DNA from: Prevotella sp.
GTDB taxonomy: Bacteria > Bacteroidota > Bacteroidia > Bacteroidales > Bacteroidaceae
Direction: 5' to 3'
DNA length: 64,000 nucleotides
Assembly (NCBI GenBank): GCA_017509155.1
Contig: JAFWQE010000179.1
Coordinates: 1 to 64,000, forward strand
In this document: positions 61,108-64,000 of the stretch, in pieces
Numbering within the stretch: position 1 is the stretch's first letter
How the letters are laid out: every line of letters begins with the position of its first letter
Position numbers and translations under genes: made by a program
The notes under the pieces: model-generated
What the model was told of the DNA's origin: nothing
What the model saw: only the letters and a program-made list of their open reading frames with translations
Databases searched by the model: none

Positions 61108-63219
61108 CTATTGCGGATTGATCTCGCGAATCAGGTGGTCGGCATGTCCCCACTTGTCCATCATGAACAGCACGAAACGGATGTCCACACCGATGCAGCG
61201 GGCCAGCTGGCGGTCGAAGAAGATGTCGCTGGAGAGGCTGTCCCAGTTGCCGTCGAAGGCGAGACCGATGAGGCGGCCCTGACCGTCGAACATCGGCGAA
61301 CCGCTGTTGCCGCCGGTAATGTCGTTGTTGGTGAGGAAGCAGAGCTGCATCTTGCCCGTCGTCGGGTCGGTGTACTGGCCGAAATCGGTGCTGCCGAGCA
61401 GCGTGTGAAGCTCTGGTTCGGCGAAATAATCCTCGATTTCATCGGCTTTCTTCATCTTGTCCACAAGGCTCTCGGCCGTGGTGTAGTAGCCTGAGGGCTG
61501 ACCGTTCAACAGGTATTCGCCCACCTGCCCGTAAGACAGGCGCATGGTGAAGTTGGCGTCGCTGTAGTGGGGCATATCCTGCTCCATCTGGAGCTTGGCG
61601 GCGCAGAGGTGGCGCTCCTGCTCCTCTATCAGCTCATAGGTGGGGGCAAAACCCACGCGAATGGTGCCCAGGGTGGCCATCAGGTCAATGCCCATCTGCA
61701 CACCGGGGTCGTTGAGATAGCTTTTCGAGGCGGGATAGATCTGACCGGGCTTCATCAGGACTGAGTGGCTCCACACGTAGTCTACGTAGGCCTGACAGTC
61801 TCCGTGGAACTTCTTGTCGACGGTCTTGTAGAAGTCGGGCAGATAGCGGCTGTCCACATGTTCGCGGTAGTTCTGCATAAGCGTGCCGAGCACCTCACGG
61901 TCCAGGGCGGCGTCCCACTCGCTGCTGTTGTCCTCAAACTCCACATACTGCTTCTTGGGGTCGTCTGCCGGGCCCTGCAGCTGCATGTTCGTGTTCACGC
62001 GCATAGCCCTTGTGGTGAGCTCATTGGTGCGGATGAAGGTCTCATAGAAATAGTAGAAGGCGCGCACGTCTTCATATCTGTCGCTGTAGAGCTTCTCCAG
62101 CTTCTTCAGGTCCAGACGGTCTTTCATGTAGTCCCACGTCTTTACGAACTCCACGATGCGTGCCTCGTGCTCCTGCTTCTGGCGGATAATGCCGATGGAA
62201 TCGATACATTTGTTCATTCCCATCGAGTTTTTCCAGTAGTTGGAACTCTGGGCGTACTTCGAATCGTACTTGATTCTGACGGCCTCCGACGCGTCCATGT
62301 GCTTCTTCATCACGGCCTGTTTGACGCCGCGAACCTGAGCGCGGGTGGCGTTTTCTGCATCGCGCATCTCCTTGATGCCGAAGCTGGAGAGGTAGCGGCT
62401 GGTGCTGCCGGGGTAGCCAATGGTCATGGAGAAGTCGCCGTCCTTGTAGCCGTGCATCGAGACGGGAGCCCACGACTGCGGATGATAGGGCACATTGTCC
62501 TTGGAATAGGCAGCCGGACCGTTGGTCTTCGGATCGGCATAGATGCGGAACACGGAGAAGTCGCAGGTCTGGCGGGGCCACATCCAGTTGTCTGTGTCGC
62601 CACCAAACTTACCCATCGACTTCGGAACGGTGAACACCAGACGCAGGTCGGTGAACATCTGATAGGTGGTGGCGAAGAAGCGGTTGCCCTCGTAGAAGGC
62701 GTTGATTTCCACATGCAGCGACGGGTCGATATTCCTCACGCTGTCGGTCATGGCCGTCTGCACCGAGTCAATGAGCGATTCCCACTGGTCGGTAGTGATG
62801 CCTTTGTGGGCCAGGGCCACCAGCTGGTCGGTGATGTCCTTCTGCTCGCGCATGAAGCTCACGAACATATCCTCGTTGGGCAGTTCTTCTTCATGGCTTC
62901 TGGCACAGAAGCCGTTGAGCATGTAATCGTGCTCCACGGTGGAATGGGAGCGTATGCTCTCGAAACCGCAGTGGTGGTTGGTGAACACCAGACCGTCGGG
63001 CGAGACGACCACACCAGAGCAATAGCCCGAGAAATTCACCACGCAGTTCTTGATGGCATTGTCACTGCTGTAAAGGTCGTCGTAGGGCAACAGGAAGCCT
63101 TCGGCCTTCATTTGCTCATATACCGCAGGGGGAAGGTTGTAGAGCGTCCACATGCCTTCGTCGGCCTTGACTTGACACAGGGCCACAAGACTGAGAATCA
63201 ATAAAGCTGTTCTTTTCAT
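61108..63219 (-). CDS. S46-family dipeptidyl-peptidase, DPP7-like
   Basis: A 703-residue periplasmic serine peptidase that releases dipeptides from protein N-termini, important in asaccharolytic and gut Bacteroidales. The signal peptide is MKRTALLILSLVALCQVKA, and the mature protein starts near DEGMWTLYNLP. The S46 catalytic histidine is in GLVFTNHHCGFESIRSH and the serine in NSGSPMFDG (about residue 636). The loop reads GLAFDGNW, with glycine where DPP11 has arginine, which points to DPP7-type preference for hydrophobic residues at P1. Length is typical. It is followed on the same strand by a terminator, and preceded by the flippase gene. Confidence 0.93.
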   Translation of the reverse strand: MKRTALLILSLVALCQVKADEGMWTLYNLPPAVYEQMKAEGFLLPYDDLYSSDNAIKNCVVNFSGYCSGVVVSPDGLVFTNHHCGFESIRSHSTVEHDYMLNGFCARSHEEELPNEDMFVSFMREQKDITDQLVALAHKGITTDQWESLIDSVQTAMTDSVRNIDPSLHVEINAFYEGNRFFATTYQMFTDLRLVFTVPKSMGKFGGDTDNWMWPRQTCDFSVFRIYADPKTNGPAAYSKDNVPYHPQSWAPVSMHGYKDGDFSMTIGYPGSTSRYLSSFGIKEMRDAENATRAQVRGVKQAVMKKHMDASEAVRIKYDSKYAQSSNYWKNSMGMNKCIDSIGIIRQKQEHEARIVEFVKTWDYMKDRLDLKKLEKLYSDRYEDVRAFYYFYETFIRTNELTTRAMRVNTNMQLQGPADDPKKQYVEFEDNSSEWDAALDREVLGTLMQNYREHVDSRYLPDFYKTVDKKFHGDCQAYVDYVWSHSVLMKPGQIYPASKSYLNDPGVQMGIDLMATLGTIRVGFAPTYELIEEQERHLCAAKLQMEQDMPHYSDANFTMRLSYGQVGEYLLNGQPSGYYTTAESLVDKMKKADEIEDYFAEPELHTLLGSTDFGQYTDPTTGKMQLCFLTNNDITGGNSGSPMFDGQGRLIGLAFDGNWDSLSSDIFFDRQLARCIGVDIRFVLFMMDKWGHADHLIREINPQ

Positions 63220-63279
63220 AAATGCTATTGTTTTTTTAGGGTTTATTCCGATGAAATGGGCAAAAACCGTGCCTCGCGC

Positions 63280-64000
63280 CTACTTGAAGTACTTGCCGAT
63301 GTAGGGCAGCGACTTCAGCGGAAGGTCGCGCCTGACGATGAATATCACGTAGCACACCACCCACGCGGTGTTGATGAGGAGCGCCGGAACGGTGGAGAAG
63401 TGACGGTTGGTGACCATGATCCAGAAGAAGATGAACGCCGCAAACAGCACGTAGATGGCGATGTCCTTCAGCGGATACTGTATGGGATAGTACTTCTGCC
63501 CGAAGAAATAGCTCAGCACCATGGAGACGCCATAGGCGCCGAATCCTGCCCAGGCGCAGGCCATGTAGCTGAAACGGGGGATGAACACCACGTCGATGGC
63601 GATGAGAACCACCGCTCCGATGCCCGAGAACCACGCACCCCAGATGGTGCGGTCGGTGAGCTTGTACCAGAACGACAGGTTGAAGAAGATGCCGAACATA
63701 ATCTCTGCGGCCATCACAATGGGCACCACTTTCAGGCCTTCCCAGTAGCTTTCGCCAACCAGATAGCGCAGCAGGTCCATGTAGGCCATCACAACAAGGA
63801 AGGCCAGCAGGGTGAAAATGATGAAGAATTTCATCGACTGGGCGTAGGTCTCCTTGTTGTCCTTGTCGCCGTTCTTGCCAAAGACGAAGGGCTCGTAGGC
63901 GTAGCGGAAGGCCTGCACAATCATCACCATGATCATGGCAATCTTGATGCATCCGCCGTAGATGCCGAGCTGCACGCGGGCGTCGGCTTCCGAACCTGTG
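63280..64000 (-). CDS. Polysaccharide flippase (MATE/Wzx-type), 5' part missing
   Basis: The last 240 codons of a multi-spanning membrane protein whose start lies beyond the window's right edge; the frame is open to position 64000. It reads QLGIYGGCIKIAMIMVMIVQ, then VFGKNGDKDNKETYAQ, and several hydrophobic segments (FFIIFTLLAFLVVMAYMDLL, VPIVMAAEIMFGIFFNLSFW, DIAIYVLFAAFIFFWIMV). The pattern fits the C-terminal half of oligosaccharide flippases of the polysaccharide transporter superfamily, which move lipid-linked sugars across the inner membrane. It ends 60 bases upstream of the S46 gene. Confidence 0.8.
   Translation of the reverse strand, partial: TGSEADARVQLGIYGGCIKIAMIMVMIVQAFRYAYEPFVFGKNGDKDNKETYAQSMKFFIIFTLLAFLVVMAYMDLLRYLVGESYWEGLKVVPIVMAAEIMFGIFFNLSFWYKLTDRTIWGAWFSGIGAVVLIAIDVVFIPRFSYMACAWAGFGAYGVSMVLSYFFGQKYYPIQYPLKDIAIYVLFAAFIFFWIMVTNRHFSTVPALLINTAWVVCYVIFIVRRDLPLKSLPYIGKYFK

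Noticed and set aside
1..64000. tRNA or rRNA genes
   Set aside because: T-loop-like TTCGAAT motifs were checked by eye; all that were seen lie within protein genes and have no cloverleaf context.

Overview
The window comes from a member of the Bacteroidales, most probably a Prevotellaceae-type gut or rumen bacterium. The evidence is a SusC/SusD pair, membrane-bound and hybrid AraC-type regulators, an S46 dipeptidyl-peptidase, an A-type flavoprotein, short secreted proteins ending in a Prevotella-type NGKK tail, and at least a dozen promoters of the Bacteroidetes type (TAnnTTTG) instead of sigma-70 boxes. No rRNA or tRNA gene was seen. The species cannot be fixed from the sequence.

Layout. 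1-7445: a GH78 rhamnosidase fused to a sialidase-like propeller, then a GH2 enzyme. 7655-10224: a two-gene EcoRI-type adenine methyltransferase / DUF262-HNH nuclease module on the minus strand, behind a long structured leader. 10395-15995: secreted proteins of unknown or starch-binding-like type and 1.6 kb of repeat-rich DNA. 15996-23172: a polysaccharide-uptake operon (beta-helix lipoprotein, SusC, SusD). 23446-31582: a minus-strand operon of GH95 fucosidase, STN-esterase and a giant GH43-like/propeller/(alpha/alpha)6 enzyme. 31583-44733: core genes (DEAD-box helicase, M15 peptidase, LOG protein, flavodiiron protein, PfkB kinase), a TPR hybrid two-component regulator, a membrane AraC regulator, a coiled-coil lipoprotein, and a DUF559 endonuclease gene bracketed by inverted repeats. 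44734-59552: a GH2 plus M16 peptidase operon, a small secreted protein overlapping a Cthe_2159-type (pectate-binding-like) protein, and a 2.36-kiloresidue surface protein. 59778-64000: another membrane AraC regulator, a DPP7-like peptidase and the 3' part of a flippase.

How the genes fit together. The enzymes (GH78, two GH2, GH95, GH43-like, GH142-like toroid, esterase) plus a beta-helix lipoprotein and a Cthe_2159-like protein suggest breakdown of rhamnose- and fucose-bearing plant polysaccharide, perhaps pectin. SusC/SusD would import the oligosaccharides, and the TPR hybrid regulator and AraC proteins could control the loci. The substrate is inferred, not shown.

The most unusual content is non-coding. 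Several dispersed repeat families fill nearly every long intergenic gap, and some have entered genes in frame. One family forms terminal inverted repeats around the DUF559 gene and supplies its stop codon, so this unit looks like a small mobile element. Two loci carry degenerate arrays with an exact 22-bp period. The methyltransferase leader has a 17-codon open reading frame ending in a hairpin loop and a second hairpin that ends three bases before the methyltransferase start codon.
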